From Limnofasciculus baicalensis BBK-W-15 (GTDB taxonomy: Bacteria; Cyanobacteriota; Cyanobacteriia; Cyanobacteriales; Coleofasciculaceae), in contig NZ_JAMZMM010000007.1 in the NCBI RefSeq assembly GCF_024178385.1, positions 1-44,259 of the forward strand: DNA of 44,259 nt. Direction: 5' to 3'. Position numbers and translations under genes: made by a program. The notes under the pieces are model-generated. The model saw nothing but the letters and a program-made list of their open reading frames with translations. It did no database searches and was not told the DNA's origin. Shown piece after piece: positions 44,001-44,259 of the stretch. Numbering within the stretch: position 1 is the first letter of the stretch; each line of letters opens with the position of its first letter.

Positions 44001-44148
44001 TGAGCAAATTTTAGAGGTAAATCCTCAAGATCAAGCGACTAAATTATATCTGAGAAACTGTAAGGCTAGGTTGATAAATAATAATTATGAACCCAGCGAC
44101 TTGAGCCAGTTTCCTTGGATTCAGGATATACCTTTGTTTGGGGAATAG
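41023..44148 (+). CDS. CyaC-like hybrid: receiver-PAS-histidine kinase-receiver-adenylate cyclase
   Basis: The 1041-aa product has, in order: receiver (about 1-120, D58); coiled coil (130-165); PAS (170-295); HisKA with H326 ([12 protein letters not shown]); HATPase (about 430-600; [25 protein letters not shown]); receiver (about 623-745, D674); and a class III cyclase domain (about 775-955) with metal ligands D786 (FADIRNFT) and D830 ([10 protein letters not shown]), substrate-type residues Lys (FIDKYIGD) and Thr (ETTVIS), and NLASRLEG. A helical TPR-like tail follows. The K/T pair points to adenylate cyclase of the bicarbonate-responsive IIIb type. Residues 461-508 are a repeat-encoded insert. 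An in-frame TAA at 41017 fixes the start at 41023. Confidence 0.92.
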   Translation: MPATILVVDDEPDLETLIRQKFRKRIRQKEIQLIFARNGVEALAILHAQRDIDMVLTDINMPQMDGLTLLTKVSEQYPTIKTVIVSGYSDLPNIRSAMNRGAFDFLTKPIDLQDLEITVNKTIAQVQQIKSALKKEQLAQQAKAESLQKLQEEIAIRQEAQEALRESERRVTKFLETLPVGIFVIDGTGKPYYTNQAAQQLLGKEIVPNATVEQLPEIYQTYIVGTEELYPSARQPILRALNGESITIDDIEIHRNDKIIPLEIWGTPIFNEKGEIVYAMAAFQDITHRKQAERDRIRFTEQLEVKNTALQRLDQLKDEFLANTSHELRTPLNGIIGIAESLIDGAAGTLSDPQITNLSMVVSSGKRLANLVNDILDFAKLKNQDIELQSKSVDFRQITQIVLTLCQPLVIGKSLELKNLIPSDLPPVHGDENRLQQIMYNLVGNAIKFTESGLVTVSANLTPPTPLPWQGRGEKNQGEENHSPLRTGLRPATLTCRFANAGEGLGERFSIEITVTDTGIGIPPDKFDDIFKSFEQVDASISRSYGGTGLGLSITKQLIELHGGTIRVESEVGVGSRFIFTLPIATKPIQVSLEISNPIAKVQPHDNSLLLSPAPTPQSDNQLTILVVDDEAINRQVVTNHLSLHNYAIVHATNGIEALAMIEKGFKPDLILLDIMMPKMSGYQVCRLIREQFPAHQLPIIMLTAKNQVSDLVIGLESGANDYLPKPILKNELLARIKTHINLSKINIAYSRFVPQEFIRFLERESIIDVCLGDQVQKNMSILFADIRNFTTFSEGMTPKENFDFINAYLKRVGPIVRKYNGFIDKYIGDAIMALFPRSVDDGFQAAIEMQKQVSIYNIERQESGYPPLAIGIGLHSGSLMLGTIGEEERMETTVISNAVNLASRLEGLTKIYGASILVSEHTLFSLEEEYSCNYRFLGRVQVKGKKDLVGVFEVFDADPDNLKELKSKTKTKFESAIILYHQENFARAYKIFEQILEVNPQDQATKLYLRNCKARLINNNYEPSDLSQFPWIQDIPLFGE
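42403..42546 (+). repeat. 144-bp dispersed repeat inserted in frame in the kinase domain
   Basis: Arms CTAACCCCCCCAACCCCC... and ...GGGGCTGGGGGAGAGG plus GGGCTTCGCCCCGCTACGC-type segments match the intergenic family of 27661-27785 and 31683. Length is 48 codons with no stop, encoding residues 461-508 between the N-box and G1 box of the HATPase. Confidence 0.8.
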
Positions 44149-44151
44149 GGA

Positions 44152-44191
44152 AGAGAGTTTTGAGTTTTAAGTTTTGAGTTTTAAGTTTTGG
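44152..44191. repeat. TTTTGAG/TTTTAAG heptamer array
   Basis: Period-7 units alternating GAG and AAG follow the cyclase stop. A partial AGTCCGTTTTAA sequence at about 44208 recalls the first palindrome of the clusters in the CRISPR locus. Confidence 0.7.
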
Positions 44192-44259
44192 AGAGCATTG
44201 CGGGATCAAGTCCGTTTTAATTGAAAATTGAGAACTCAACACTGAGAAGTATTCTGGGG

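Noticed and set aside
1-44259. tRNA, rRNA and transposase genes
   Set aside because: Looked for in all gaps; no cloverleaf-like sequence, rRNA segment or transposase motif was found.

Overview
The window is chromosomal DNA from a cyanobacterium, probably a filamentous one. The evidence is a glycolate dehydrogenase pair (glcE-glcF), an SbtA-type bicarbonate permease, a CyaC-like multidomain adenylate cyclase, two Uma2-family genes, about twenty copies of the HIP1 octamer GCGATCGC, and intergenic DNA full of heptanucleotide tandem repeats and dispersed palindromes. I see no tRNA, rRNA, transposase or phage gene.

Layout. 0.1-3.3 kb: secD, secF and a small membrane protein on +. 3.3-7.3 kb (-): a small two-ORF antitoxin-like unit, glcE-glcF and a Nudix hydrolase. 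7.5-19.4 kb: housekeeping and conserved genes (malQ; a RodZ-like protein overlapping an RsuA/RluB-type pseudouridine synthase; DUF2993; ygfZ; CysZ/EI24-like; CDF zinc exporter; purM; SbtA-like permease; a deleted Uma2; map). 19.6-27.0 kb: a type I-MYXAN CRISPR-Cas locus. Cas2 and a truncated Cas4-Cas1 lie on -, and Cas6/Cmx6, a Cas3 remnant, Cas8a1/Csx13, Cas7/DevR and Cas5/DevS lie on +. 27.1-34.9 kb: sixA, gltA, Uma2, a membrane protein, a DinG-like protein with degenerate ATPase motifs, a YdcF-family protein and a small membrane protein. 35.0-44.1 kb: a kinase/phosphotransferase fusion, rplY, a response regulator and sensor kinase pair, a lone receiver domain, and a 1041-aa receiver-PAS-kinase-receiver-cyclase protein.

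Two regions deserve most attention. In the CRISPR locus the crRNA-binding effector genes (cas6, cas8, cas7, cas5) look intact, but the Cas3 nuclease-helicase is reduced to its C-terminal part, Cas4-Cas1 is cut at both ends, and no array is visible. The damage at Cas1 and Cas3 coincides with a modular repeat: 18-bp palindromes joined in pairs by an almost constant 12-nt linker. Second, a 204-bp element is present twice in inverted orientation (36573-36776 and 40808-41011, one mismatch). It can fold into five hairpins, ends in a Shine-Dalgarno sequence plus ATG, and forms the 5' leader of two unrelated genes. The arm of one hairpin can also pair with that Shine-Dalgarno sequence, so it looks like a mobile or duplicated regulatory leader. 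The downstream cyclase gene also carries an intergenic-type repeat inserted in frame inside its kinase ATPase domain.

All function calls come from reading motifs; no database search was possible.
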